64,000 nt of DNA, taken from Mimachlamys varia. Taxonomy: Eukaryota; Mollusca; Bivalvia; Pectinida; Pectinidae. Position 1 is the stretch's first letter, and each line of letters starts with the position of its first letter. The position numbers and the translations under genes were made by a program. A model generated the notes under the pieces. The model saw only the letters and a program-made list of their open reading frames with translations, was not told the DNA's origin and made no database searches. This document shows positions 48,138-59,511 of this stretch, one piece after another. Location: NCBI GenBank assembly GCA_947623455.1, contig OX392532.1, positions 48,115,058 through 48,179,057 on the forward strand, written 5' to 3'.

Positions 48138-51100
48138 GGTATCAAGACTTGACGACAGACGACAGTTACCACAACGACCTAGTATGGACTCTTCCGGTAA
48201 CGACAGCGAGGAAACGGATGTGACGTCAGGTTCTACACCAAACCAAAACAACTTAAGTTTAGACCAAATCAGCACCATGACATTGGATGAGTTTAAGAGT
48301 CTCTTGAATAATGCGCTATCAGTTCCGAACGGCAACACTTCGGAAGGTAGTCTGGACTCGCCGAGATCTCAAAGCAGTACGGACAGTTTTAAACATACCT
48401 ATACAGGTCGTGCAAATAAGAAACCTCCTCTAGGGGAGGCAACTCAAAAGTACAGAACGTGGGCGAATAGAAAAGACGCCTCTAGAAGTTTCGATACAGG
48501 GACTAGTACCAGCAGACAAGATAAAATACTCAAATCGACTCAGTCATCCGACGAGTATTATGAACTTGATAGGCCATCTAGAAAAACGACTGCCGTCGCT
48601 AGACCAAAAACACCAGTCAGCACCGTACCCAGACCGAAAACACCGGTTAGTTCTGTTCCAAGGCCAAAAACACCCGTCAGTTCAGTCCCAAGGCCAAAAA
48701 CACCCGTCAGTTCGGTCCAAAGGCCGAAAACGCCAGTAAGTATGAGTTCTGTGTCGAGACCCAAGACACCAACAAGCCAGTTCCGTTCCACAACACCAGT
48801 AACAGGTTCCAGACCGGCTACCGGAAGTGTACCTCGGCCGTCACCTGGTGTCACGCGACAGACGGCTGGAACTTCCAGTACCAGTCGTCCCAAAACACCA
48901 ACAAGATTTCAGAACAGTCGTGTTGAACCAGACAGTAGTTCATTAGGGAATGTGAACAGGAATTTATATGAAACGGAGCAGTGTTCCAGTTCATTGAACA
49001 GAACATTTGGTGAACAAACGAGGAACGAAATGCGTTCAAGTTCGTCGTTTGGGCTTTCAGGGAACGATCGGAGTGAAAATAGTTTGAACACAACAGGAAC
49101 CAGAACATTACCTAGTTCTAACAGTGATTTGTCATCCGATACACCCAGCACAAGGAGTGAAAGGATTGCTGAAATCCGATCACGCCTAGCTGCGAGTCGA
49201 TACGGAACTGAATCAGGCATCACTTCAAATACCGCGCCACCTGCCAGTTCTTCTAGTACGCAGTACCGGAAAGGGAGTTATGATTCGACGGCGCATGTTT
49301 CTCCAAAACCGGAAAAGACGTCACCAAACGTCAGTTATGTATCAATAACAAGTGAAGTTGCCACGGAAGCAGAATCAAGTAAGGATTCTTATTTTTCTAA
49401 AACGTACCAGGCCATGCTGCAATTAAATTCCGGCAGTGTTGATCCCAAACCAGTGACAGCTTCCGGAAGTGACGTTTCGTTAAGTGTAAGATCTGAAGGG
49501 AGTTACCCAAATTCGTCTGTGGAGCGGAGTTACGGGTCATCCCGTCAAAGCTCTTTATCAAGTGTTGATTCTTCATCGAAGGAGGAATTTACGTCAGTGA
49601 TAAAAGACAAAATTAACAGGACACAAAGTCTTGATGATAATCTCGTTAAGAAAGCAAACAGTTACCAGTCATCTACGGTAGACGAAGTCCCTATTGTGCC
49701 TGTGATGAATTCTCCCGAGGAGAGGTTAGCACGCCCCACCACTCCGGCACGCCCCTCTACACCTTCCCTAATCCCGCGGCCATGTACTCCATTATCGAGC
49801 TTAAAAGACTCCATCCACAATTTGGAGAAACAGCCGGCGTATTCCGGGCAGAGTAATGGACCTCAAACAGGGAGTGGACGGCCTCCTACGCCAAGGAAAG
49901 CTACTATTCTAGCTAAGGCCCCGTCCGCAGCAAACACACCTAAGACCCAGACAGCAAGTAACAACAGTTCCTATACTAAAATGTTTCTTGCAAAGCGGTC
50001 CTCCACCCCTGGGCCGACCCAAACGACTTCTACAGTAGTGACCCCTCGTAGATCACGAACCCCTGGCCCGGGGGACAGAGACAGGAGTTTGAGTATGTCG
50101 ACCCAAAAGTCGTCAAAGGAAAGTTCTAGTGATGGTTACAGTAACGGGGCCGTGGAACCAAGAACCAGAAACGTCCCTGCTAGCCCTGTCCCGCAGCGAA
50201 GGGCGCGCACGCCCAGCATCGAACACAGGTCTCTGAGTGCTCAGAATTCGACGGAGGGAGAAACGGTTCTCACTGTAAACCGATCTAGTGGACGACATGT
50301 ATTGTCATTGGGTGAAGCGAAAGACACCAAGACTCCTCGACCGAGTGGCGGCCGGATAATCGCCAGGGCTTCGGCATCAACACAAAACCAAAGATCAACC
50401 CCAGATGTTGAAAGGTCAAGGTCACGAGCACGCGGCGTGACAGCAACATCGACATCACTTCGTACGAGACCAAGAAGTGTTGACCCAGAATCAGCTAACG
50501 CCAAAAAGGCAGAGGAAAACGTTCTCATCGTCCAGCGAGGCGAGAATGGTGCTCATTTCCTGAATAATCGAACTGAGGCTTGGGTCGAATCTGCCGCAAA
50601 AAACACCAAGGCTAAAACCCCGACCAAAAGTTTGCCTCCGAAGTCGGTATACCGACGCTGTAAAACACCAAATCCTCGGAATATTCATGAGCACGAGCTC
50701 GAATCGCGCCCCCTAGAGGAGATTAAGGCCGCTCTGTCTCTCCCTATCAACGGTCTGAAGGAGGTCGACCTCTCTGACCTTGACGCTCCACCAGAGGACG
50801 CTGACGCGTACGCTAAAATGGACGAACTGTTCCGACGCCTGAAAGCGAAAGAGCTCCGAGCGTCGGTCAACGAGACCCCTGGTGGTCATGGTGATCTGAC
50901 GAGGAAAGCTAGTACCGATCAGGATGACTCGGATGTCGCTAGTGGTGACGTGTGTTCTCTTGACAGTAACGAAAACGTGAAACGCAAAAGTTCGAAGTCG
51001 TCCTTTAAAAGTTCCCCGTCAACAAGTAACCGGGGCTCCACACCCTCAACTCCTTCTCGACCAAAGACCCCGTCATTTCCGCCAAAGGAGGCCGAGACAT

Positions 51101-51726
51101 CGCGGCAGTTTACACGAGCAAACTCCATGCCGCCACGGCCCAGCACTCCCACGCGCACATCAGTATCACGGAGATCAAGTTCCAACAGTGCGCATTCTGC
51201 GCCTGCGCCGGAAACAGATATAAAACGTAGTGCTTCTGATCATACCAGCATGTTAGTGTCTAAAATTAAGGAACTTATAAATACAAAGCCAAGGAAGGAT
51301 GACAAATCCGGACCTAAATCTAGAATACCGGCACCGAAATCGCTGTCATCTATAGGGAAGTCAAAATCTGTTTCTAATTTACTATCCTCGTCTAATTCGG
51401 AAAATATTTCTCCAAACAAACGTATTTCTAATGGTGATTTGTCGCAGACATATGATTTTAGTGATGACTTGTGTGGTGAAATATCAAAATATTCTTCTCA
51501 TGATCAGCTGGATTATAACGGATATAATGGAACAACCCGGAACGGTACGGAAACCCCAGTTCCAAAACTATCCACTCCTCTGACAACCGGAAGGAAAGAG
51601 TTTCTGAACAATCAAAGGGAGAACACTCGGACACCAAAACTCGTGCGCGCAGTGTCTATAGGTAGTCTGTCCAGCTCGTCCAACACTCTGTCCTGTACCG
51701 TCGGGGACGACGAGGATTATGTGTGA
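48138..51726 (+). CDS. Gas2l: GAS2-like protein, last coding exon: disordered EB1-binding tail
   Basis: The 3589-nt exon completes Arg257 and encodes residues 258-1452, ending in TGA at 51724-51726. It is Ser/Thr/Pro/Arg-rich and predicted disordered. Visible parts are: six near-tandem RPKTPVSSV-type repeats from about residue 412 (48601-48777); two SxIP motifs of the kind that bind EB1 at microtubule plus ends, SLIP near 800 (49765-49776) and SRIP near 1318 (51319-51330), both followed by Pro/basic residues; a Leu/Lys-rich likely helical block, PLEEIKAALSLPINGL to about 1168, which may be the one ordered island; and a C-terminal DDEDYV. The acceptor has a long pyrimidine-rich tract ending gttgcag at 48137. 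The apparent Met at 48067 is in the intron. All minus-strand frames over this exon are shadows. Joined to the three upstream exons it gives 4359 nt, divisible by three. Confidence 0.9.
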
Positions 51727-52242
51727 TGTGAAACGCTGAGTGATATTATATACCTGTATAAACTGTTGCCGAACCTGGTTGCCGAACTGTTGGATGTATG
51801 CTACTTCCAGTGTTGGACGTCGATTCCCCGCTTGTGCTGTTTGGCTATACAGGAAACATTTAGTTTATACAGACAAGTGCAGATCTTCAGTGTTTTTTTT
51901 TCTCGGAGGAGCTCTCAAAAACCTTTTATTTCGCGACTTGTATGTTAAACTGTGTTTTGTATGAAAAACAAATCCAATTTTAACCTCAAAACTCTTTAAA
52001 TCGAAATACCCAGTTTTTTATTTGAAATCATAGTTTTATTTCAATGTGTTCAGCGCGAAATTCGACCAATATCTTATAGCTTCCTTTTCCCTGGAAACTC
52101 TTGTTTTGAACTTCGATTAGGAACGTTTATATAGTCCCTGCACATTCCACACTGTTCATTCCCTAGAGTATTTAAGTATATTTTTAAGTTCTATGATTAT
52201 TTTAACTTATTTCGTGTCACAAAAAAATGTCAAAACGTCATT

Positions 52243-52292
52243 ACAATCGGGTTATTCCGGCAGGTCACGGATTTACGGAATGACCCGATTGT
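52243..52292 (+). promoter_or_regulatory. Candidate 3'UTR RNA hairpin
   Basis: The arms ACAATCGGGTTATTCCG (52243-52259) and CGGAATGACCCGATTGT (52276-52292) are inverted repeats of 17 bp around a 16-nt loop. The single non-Watson-Crick position is T opposite G, which pairs as U-G in the + strand RNA but would be A-C in the opposite strand. It lies 517 bp after the GAS2L stop codon. The function is unknown; it may be an RNA element or the trace of a small palindromic repeat. Confidence 0.55.
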
Positions 52293-52498
52293 TGTCGACT
52301 TTGTTCCATTCCTGTCATGTGACGTCAGTATAAAGTGACCTGAAGTTGTAGCCACGTCATCACTTTTAAGTCATACGACAAAACAAAGCCATCCATTTAA
52401 TTAACATAATCCGCAATATTTGATCCAAGATGACTCCACACAATAGACATTAGCCGAGAACCACCTATTGGAATTGGTTTATTGAATTCCATACGGAA

Positions 52499-52504
52499 AA
52501 TAAA
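52499..52504 (+). terminator. Possible polyadenylation signal of the GAS2-like gene
   Basis: This is the AATAAA hexamer about 770 bp after the stop codon, before the 26-bp array begins. Such hexamers are common in AT-rich DNA and the true 3' end is not shown. Confidence 0.3.
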
Positions 52505-52654
52505 ATGTCCGCTTAATATCCGGATTAAAGATCCGGACTAGCGTGATCCTAAATTATATCTGAAATAATTTTAGCAATTATGGAACAACGAAGGAATCGT
52601 ATCAAATAGAAAAAGGTTCAACTTATTATTCGGTACAGAGAGGTTCCAACCAAA

Positions 52655-53085
52655 GTCCAGTTTAGATAGGTTCCGCATTAATCCGGTTTAGATACGATGT
52701 ACGTTAATCCGGACTTGATAGGTTCTACATTAATCCTGTATAGATATGATGTACGTTAATCCGGTCTAGATATGCTGTACGTTAATCCGGACTAGATATA
52801 ATGTACGTTAATCCGGACTAGATATGATGTACGTTAATCCGGTCTAGATATGATGTACGTTAATCCGGACTAGATAGGTTCTACATTAATCCGGTCTAGA
52901 TATGATGTACGTTAATCCGGTCTAGATATGATGTACGTTAATCCGGACTAGATATAATGTACGTTAATCCGGAATAGCTATGATGTACGTTAATCCGGTC
53001 TAGAATTGATGTACGTTAATCCGGTCTAGATATGATGTACGTTAATCCGGACTAGATATTATATACGTTTAATCCGGACTAATCA
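52655..53085. repeat. 26-bp tandem array, about 16 units
   Basis: The unit is GATATGATGTACGTTAATCC followed by GGWCTA. It begins about 930 bp after the GAS2L stop and so lies in the far 3'UTR or just downstream. GGTCTA and GGACTA variants alternate irregularly. Confidence 0.9.
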
Positions 53086-54800
53086 GGTCCTATCAGAGTC
53101 CGGACTCTCAAAGTTCTTTTTAAGTCTGTTTTAACACTCGACTATGTTTATTTCATTTGTTTTTAAATTATTTCTATAATTTGATTTCATTTCTTGATGA
53201 CTTATCTGCTTATATTTCAGCAGCTGTCATCATATATTATAAAATGTGTTAGTAAATGTTTTAATCAAATAGAACGATATCAAACGAACGGCATTTCATG
53301 TGTTTAACAACACGGAGTGTTAATTTCTTCTACATATCTGTGATAGAATTTAGTGATGAACATCATTGACAGTGCTAAAGTGTTTCATTAAATCTCTTTG
53401 TCGCTTTCATCATTAAGTATGACGTGTAATAGATGTTCTATCGTTGTGTACTAAACAATGCAATCTCCAGTGTCACATAGATTTTATATATAAAACATAA
53501 ATATTTGTATCTTACTTTCGTTGAGTCCATATCCGTTTTAGGACAATAGAATGTATCTCCCATCAGTTTGGTCTCAAAAATAGTATTCCGCTTTACAATA
53601 GGAAAATCGTTCTACCTTCACTTACTAAATATTTTATTTGTTAAGCACATGTATGTGGTTTAATTTCAATCAAAAATAGATTTTGGTTTCAGACTTTTGA
53701 GAAAAATGTTAATATATCACTAGTATGCTATTCTGTGAGAAAATGTCTTAAAACATGTAATTCAGGTATGTTTTCATTAAAGGTTTAAACTATAGAGTCT
53801 GTATACAAATGTCTACTCATCTTCGACATCCCATTGCGCAATAACTACAATTCATCTTGTAGTGGATATTCATGACGCCTTCGGTCGTCAGCTTTTAGAG
53901 TTAGTGTGTATTTCCATTGTTCATACGCCAAAATTGCTGGTCGTAATGTGAAAAAGCGGAAATTACGTCACTACGCTACTGTCAAACTGTGCAGGTTCAA
54001 AGATTATCTCCAGTTACCTCCCTTATATATCCGGGTCAGATGTGTGTTTCACTATAATTAACCTTTTACCTATCGACCTAACTCTTAGTGTTCATACTCT
54101 GTCCCTTTATTTCCGCGAATGTTTAATTTTTGAGGTTTTAATTCAAATGACTCAATCGCGAAATCTACGTTGACAATTATGATTATTACTATATACATTT
54201 TTTTTGTTCACAATGAAATGAAATTCGACGTAGTCTGTTACTAGTTTCACGAATTAAATTTAACCTGCCGTATGCAAAAAATGTTTGTCTGGATATATTT
54301 TGTCCGTTCGTTGAAGCTTGAAGCTTCGATTGTAGATGGTGTATAATTGTGTGTTAGATTGCTTTATACTGATGTACGATTGTAATTTCGTTATACACCC
54401 ATATTATGAATATCATAACATTTTATGCATTATATAAAATATATCTTAAGTTATATCGAATGTTAGAGAGTGTGCACGTGCGCGCGTGAAATGGACGTGT
54501 TTAATATATATGTAATGCCTATCTGTGATTCCAATAACTATTTATTTTGTACATATTATGCAAACAGTGTACACTTTGTGAGATGTCGATTCGGTGACAT
54601 TAAACGTGTTCACTTGATCGTACTGCGTTTTTGTGCTTATTTATTCATTTGAAAAATATTACAATAGTTCTGTGATTATTTTCATCAGGTAAATATAGAG
54701 ATAAATTTACAACAAAGCATCACATTCACTTTCAAAGAGACCTATACTTCAAATACATTGCTGGAATGGTGTTCTTCCAGTTTCGATTTCGATAGTTCAA
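53086..54800. other. Non-coding, no feature seen
   Basis: AT-rich downstream region; the frame 54470-54652 is unsupported. Confidence 0.5.
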
Positions 54801-54829
54801 GAAATAACAATACGCTGAATTGGAGTGAC

Positions 54830-54990
54830 TTACAGCATCAACAAAGTACCTGTGTGCTCATGACATGGCCTCTCGCTGTCTTCCAGCCACCAATCTGTTT
54901 TTCTTTCAAAGCCTTCTTCTTCTGAACTGAAAGACCAAGAGTCGTGATATTTGGTCACTTGCTGCTCTGACTTGATTGCGACACAATGCT
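54830..54990 (-). pseudogene. Possible coding relic, unidentified
   Basis: One minus-strand frame reads about 50 residues without a stop, including SEEEGFERKTDWWLEDSERP, and ends LLML-stop. A second frame over the same DNA reads QKKKALKEKQIGGWKTARGH. Composition looks protein-like (charged, Trp-containing), and a ctttcag acceptor-like site precedes the block. No family is recognised. It could be a decayed transposon gene piece, an exon, or chance. Confidence 0.2.
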
Positions 54991-55390
54991 ACTGGCTAGC
55001 TTTTAAGCTATTGTGACTCAAATGTTTAATCGGCTTAAAGCGAAATGATCGTAAGGTGGTGACGATCAGTTATGTGAGCATGTTTTCACTCAATATTGGG
55101 CCGGAATCAAAGGTCAACGGTTAACGAACATACAGTCTCGGCCATACTTTTTGCTGAAGGGACTAAAACGTTGGGCTGTATATTTCTATAACTCTGTGCG
55201 AGGGGAGATAATTCAATAAGAATTTAATGAACAAGCAATCTAAAATACCGCAAATTCACCGATGAAGGCTATAGGGGCCCGCTCAAGTGCTAGTTTCAAA
55301 GACAGTTGTGTATTGTCCGAAATATTGCCGAAATGGTGTTCGGTAGGAGATATTTCGAGCAGAAGTCAAGTATAAGTCAAACCTACTAAG

Positions 55391-55571
55391 TACAATCAAA
55401 CCTGTCATAAAGGACACCTCAATATAAATGACACCTGTCTATAAAGGGCGGATTCATCATTTCCACACAATGCAATTTACTATATACTTGACCTCTATAT
55501 AAAGGACACTGTCTATAAAGGACACTTTTCCTTTGTCCATTGGGTGTCCTTTGTAGACAGGCTGGACTGTA
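55391..55571. mobile_element. pogo/Tc1-mariner-type MITE flanked by TA
   Basis: The left end CAATCAAACCTGTCATAAAG (from 55393) and right end GTAGACAGGCTGGACTG (to 55569) are imperfect inverted repeats. Inside are CTATAAAGGACAC-type words in both orientations. TA flanks both ends. It is 177 bp and non-coding. Confidence 0.75.
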
Positions 55572-55909
55572 ACTAAATTGAAATCCACAGGGAAAGGGTA
55601 ATAAAAATTGTCAGAATGACAAATTTGTTATCTCTGAAAACAATCAAAATATAAATGTAGAACACCATGTCCCTAGGCCGATATGGTGTCAGCTTTTAGT
55701 TCAGCATCCATTACAAACGTGTCGGAATATACCACAATATAGGCGCACAAATCAGACCAGATCCGTCACGACGTCGCATATAACACTGAAATAGGAAGTA
55801 GGCGCTGTAATTACATTTGAGAAATTATCAATTGTGATAATTTTAACACACAAACATCCAGACATGGTAACGAACAATATTTGACGAGATAGAGAAAAAG
55901 TGAAAGTAG

Positions 55910-55985
55910 TGAGACAAGCGGGGCGCGATCCCGCAACCTCTTGGTTATGGAGCCAGGACGTTACCTACTTACTTCTAGACCAAAA
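55910..55985 (-). repeat. Possible tRNA-like SINE fragment
   Basis: On the minus strand, GAGGTTGCGGGATCGCGCCCC looks like a mutated tRNA T-arm and B box. No convincing A box. Confidence 0.3.
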
Positions 55986-56092
55986 GGTCTGGAACAGTTG
56001 GTTGTACAAGGTCCTGCCTCTACACAACATTCCCAATATTCACTCTGTTTAAGACCAATTAAAGTATTCATTCAAACTACCCTTTACTATTA

Positions 56093-56874
56093 TTAAAGGC
56101 ACAATATACGTAACTTCAGGAAATTGTTCGTGATTCTGAAAAATTCTGAAAAAAATCCAGTTAAAAACCATGCAAAAATAAGCCTAAAACGAAGTAAACC
56201 TGAGCGTTAACTAACAAGAAACTCTTGACAGAAAAATCCAAATAATTGAAATAATTCAGGTGGGGCCCACCTCAACAACAAGCCGAAGTTAAGTGATCGT
56301 TCAAAATGGATGCGTATTTACCAATACCGAGTTTCAACTGCTGCTGTACCGGTTACCGCGTAAGAATTCATCTTAAATACTGCTGGTAAAAGTTAAAGGC
56401 CCAATATACGTAACTTTCGGCAAATCTTGAAGCGAAAGTCAAGCTTAAAAACTAATTTTATTTATAGATTTAGTTAAGATTAACTGATATCAGCAATAAA
56501 TAAGATGAATTCTTACGCGGTTACCGGTACAGTAGCAGTTGAGTCCCGGTATTTGTAAACACCCGTCCATTTTGAACCGACTTCTCATTTCGGTTTGTTG
56601 TTGAAGTGGGCCCAACCTGAATTATTTTCAATTTTTTAGATTTTTCTGTCAAGACATTCTTGTTATTTACCGCTCGGGTTTACTTCGTTTTAGGCTTATT
56701 TTTGCATGGGTATCAACTGGATTTTTTTCAGAATTTTTCAGAATCACGAAAAAAATCCTGAGGTTACGTATATTGGGCCTTTAATCTTAACTAAATCTAT
56801 AAATATAAAAAGTTATTAGACGTGATTTTGGCTTCAAGTTTTCGCCGAAAGTTACGTATATTGGGCCTTTAACG
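56093..56874. mobile_element. TTAA-type palindromic MITE, copy 6, split by copy 7
   Basis: It starts TTAAAGGCACAATATACG and runs through GTACCGGTTACC to AAAAGTTAA at 56396. It resumes at 56781 as TTAATCTTAACTAAATC and ends CGTATATTGGGCCTTTAA. Removing the nested element and one TTAA restores the contiguous family sequence. Confidence 0.9.
56393..56784. mobile_element. TTAA-type palindromic MITE, copy 7, nested and inverted
   Basis: A complete copy in opposite orientation lies inside copy 6, bounded by TTAA-AGGCCCAATATACG and CGTATATTGGGCCT-TTAA. The host reads a single TTAA at this position in the other copies, so the insertion duplicated TTAA. Confidence 0.92.
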
Positions 56875-57289
56875 GTATTTATCTTTAAGAGTTTGTTTTT
56901 CGACAGTTGGTCAATTGACAAAATATATTGGGGATCGGTATATCGTCCAGTGCGTGACATACAGACTGTACAATCGACATTTTGTGACGGTATGCCATTA
57001 CAACAGAGTACAACACTGAAGCTGGCCAACGACATCTTGAGCTATTTGCTGTTCGGTCGAAGGGAGACAACCCGAATTATTTAGCTGGATGTCACACAAA
57101 ATTGTACGTTATTGTATTTTTTACGAAAGATATAAGGCAATCATGAAAGTGTATGAAACCTGAAATGCCGAACTTAATTTAGCGACAAATTGTGATAGTC
57201 CTATATCGAATGTTTAAAGCACTGAATTTGTCCAAATCAAACATAGCCAGATGCATAGCACGGACAGCATAACATTAAAACTGAAGGAA

Positions 57290-57485
57290 AGTAAACAAAG
57301 AGAGAACAATTTGGTTGTGTTTGGACCTCCAGCGCACCATGGACTAAACGGGAAGGGGAAAATGGAAGAGGCATAGAAATATTCAAAGATAAGTTGGGAG
57401 CATGTGGTATACAAAATGCTGATGGAAAGATATTCAAGGAAGTCATAAACGTGAAACAAAAAAAATGTCAAGGACAAAATATCAT
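57290..57485 (+). pseudogene. Possible decayed retroelement-like coding relic
   Basis: One + frame reads ESKQRENNLVVFGPPAHHGL up to a stop near 57376; the adjacent frame then reads IEIFKDKLGACGIQNADGKI and on to about 57490. The RENNLV.F start resembles the nucleic-acid-binding motif of LINE ORF1-type proteins, but the match is short and a frameshift is needed. Low confidence. Confidence 0.2.
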
Positions 57486-57764
57486 GAATTAGGAGAGAAA
57501 AAAAAGAACATTCATTATATACTCAATGTCCTAAAAAGAGAAAAATACCACAAAACTCAAAGCCACCGGAACCGTCCAAATAAGGAATGATTCAACAGCA
57601 AACGAAAACGAAAGGAAAAAAAACAATTGAATGAGGAAGTAAAATTGAAAGAAAGGGATGGAACGTTGAAACGTCCGTGAACCGCCCTGATATAGACACA
57701 GTGTCCGTCCGTCAAACACAACGGATAAGTTAAATTATATTAAGCCCTGCTTTCTTTATTGAAT

Positions 57765-58121
57765 CAATGAATGTTTTAGCAAATGTTGTTATGGCTTTTT
57801 AAATTAAAAAAAAAAAATAAAACAAAAATATTCATGACGTTGACGTCATTTATCTTGCACCAGATTGCATTCATATTGACAATAAATACAATCTGAAAGG
57901 CATTCAATGATTAATAATACACATTGCTATTGATGAAAAACTGAATAAAAGTGCATAATAACCTATGCATATATCTTGCATAGCAAATTAAGCGTTGGAA
58001 AATTGATTACGACACAATAGAGATTGATGACGTCACAGTCTCCTACCGGGCTTTAGTAAGAATGCCATCAATAGAAATGTGTGTTATAGGACTGTAACAA
58101 CATTTGCTAAAACATTCATTG
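57765..58121. mobile_element. MITE with 27-bp perfect terminal inverted repeats
   Basis: CAATGAATGTTTTAGCAAAT plus GTTGTTA at 57765-57791 is the exact reverse complement of the last 27 bases, 58095-58121. The interior is AT-rich with GACGTTGACGTCA near the left side and no coding capacity. The target duplication is unclear. Confidence 0.85.
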
Positions 58122-59511
58122 TTTAAATATATGAAATATCAAACGTACGTACATGTATGTTTGTCTACGATTTCTTAAATGCCTTGCTTTTTTAAATGAA
58201 AGAAGTAAAGCTTTGGAATTTTTACTGATTACATAAATAATTTCACAGAAACCGTAAAAGTTCGTACTGCCTCGGTTAACTGTTTGACAAATCTTGTATG
58301 ATAATGTAACGCCTTTCATTTCTCGTTGTTTATTTAGAAGGAGTTGTCGCGCTTGATGCAATTTAAAATTTTCTGCAATTGAAAGGTAGTAAGACTTGAA
58401 CAAGTAGAAAATGTGTCTTTGACTTTGGAAATGTTTACACGATATTGAAATTAAAATAAATATTCAAATCGAAGTTTTTTTTTACAAATCTTTGAAACAT
58501 TTCATTTTATAATTGTTATAAGAAGAAAAAACAGTATAGAGGTGAAGGAAATGAGAAGCGAACACAGAAGTTCAAACCCAATTTTTATTTTTAAAATCAT
58601 GCATGTGCGTTTTATATCAGGTTGAGAAAAACATTAAAGGGTAAGATTTGGAGATATAGCAAATATCTGTTTCCCTAGAAAAGGTCAATTTACTGAGGCG
58701 AAGCAGCAGGTTTTATTAAGGTATACCATGAAAAGCCAACGCACAAAATTTGTACATCGAACCTACAGTTTATTGAAACAGACATGAAACGTTGTGGTGT
58801 TACAAAATGATAAAGTAACACAATACTTGATTTTCACAGACATGCTATTTGCTTCCTATTCAGTTTCAATTACGGAAAAAAACCAAACGCGTCTAACACG
58901 AGGTAAAAACGAGGTATACAATGTATTATCTGTCTGGCTGAACCTAGAAACATATCCAAAGAAGTCTAGAAATAACCATCAATATGTTTTTTTACATACT
59001 GAATGTGGATCTTAAATACAATAATTTTGATTATATGCAAACACGTGCCTATTTTATTAAGGTTAGACAGAGTTATTTTAACCTTTTATGAAATAAGTCG
59101 CCCAACTTCTCTTTGTAATTTACTATGGCACGTTAATGACATTCTATATTTCATCAGGATGAAATTAGTCTGTATTAAGATCGTGTAACCGGACGTTCTT
59201 TCAATATTGATTGGAATCCTTATTATTAATATAAAGTAAAGCTTTACACCAGTCATGTACTTACGTCACCTACCACAGAACCGGCTTTTGTATGTAGCTT
59301 CCTTTTATATATGAATAGGCCTTGATCTAAGGAAGCTGAAGTGTTCCTTGCCTGCATCAAGGACAAAGAAAGAGTCAAGTTTCGGTACATCATGGGTAGT
59401 AATTATAAAAAGGAAGCTACATAAAAAAGATGTGATTAATTCTACTTCCGGAGACCGAGGTCGACGTGAATTTTCAGAGAAGGAAAACCACGAATGTCTA
59501 TGTGATATGCG
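58122..59511. other. Non-coding, no feature seen
   Basis: AT-rich; the frames at 58116-58403, 58794-59188 and 59305-59547 have no recognisable content. Confidence 0.5.

Noticed and set aside
48123..51185. Many minus-strand open frames of 60-111 residues opposite the last exon
   Set aside because: They are shadows of the long coding exon, caused by its codon composition.
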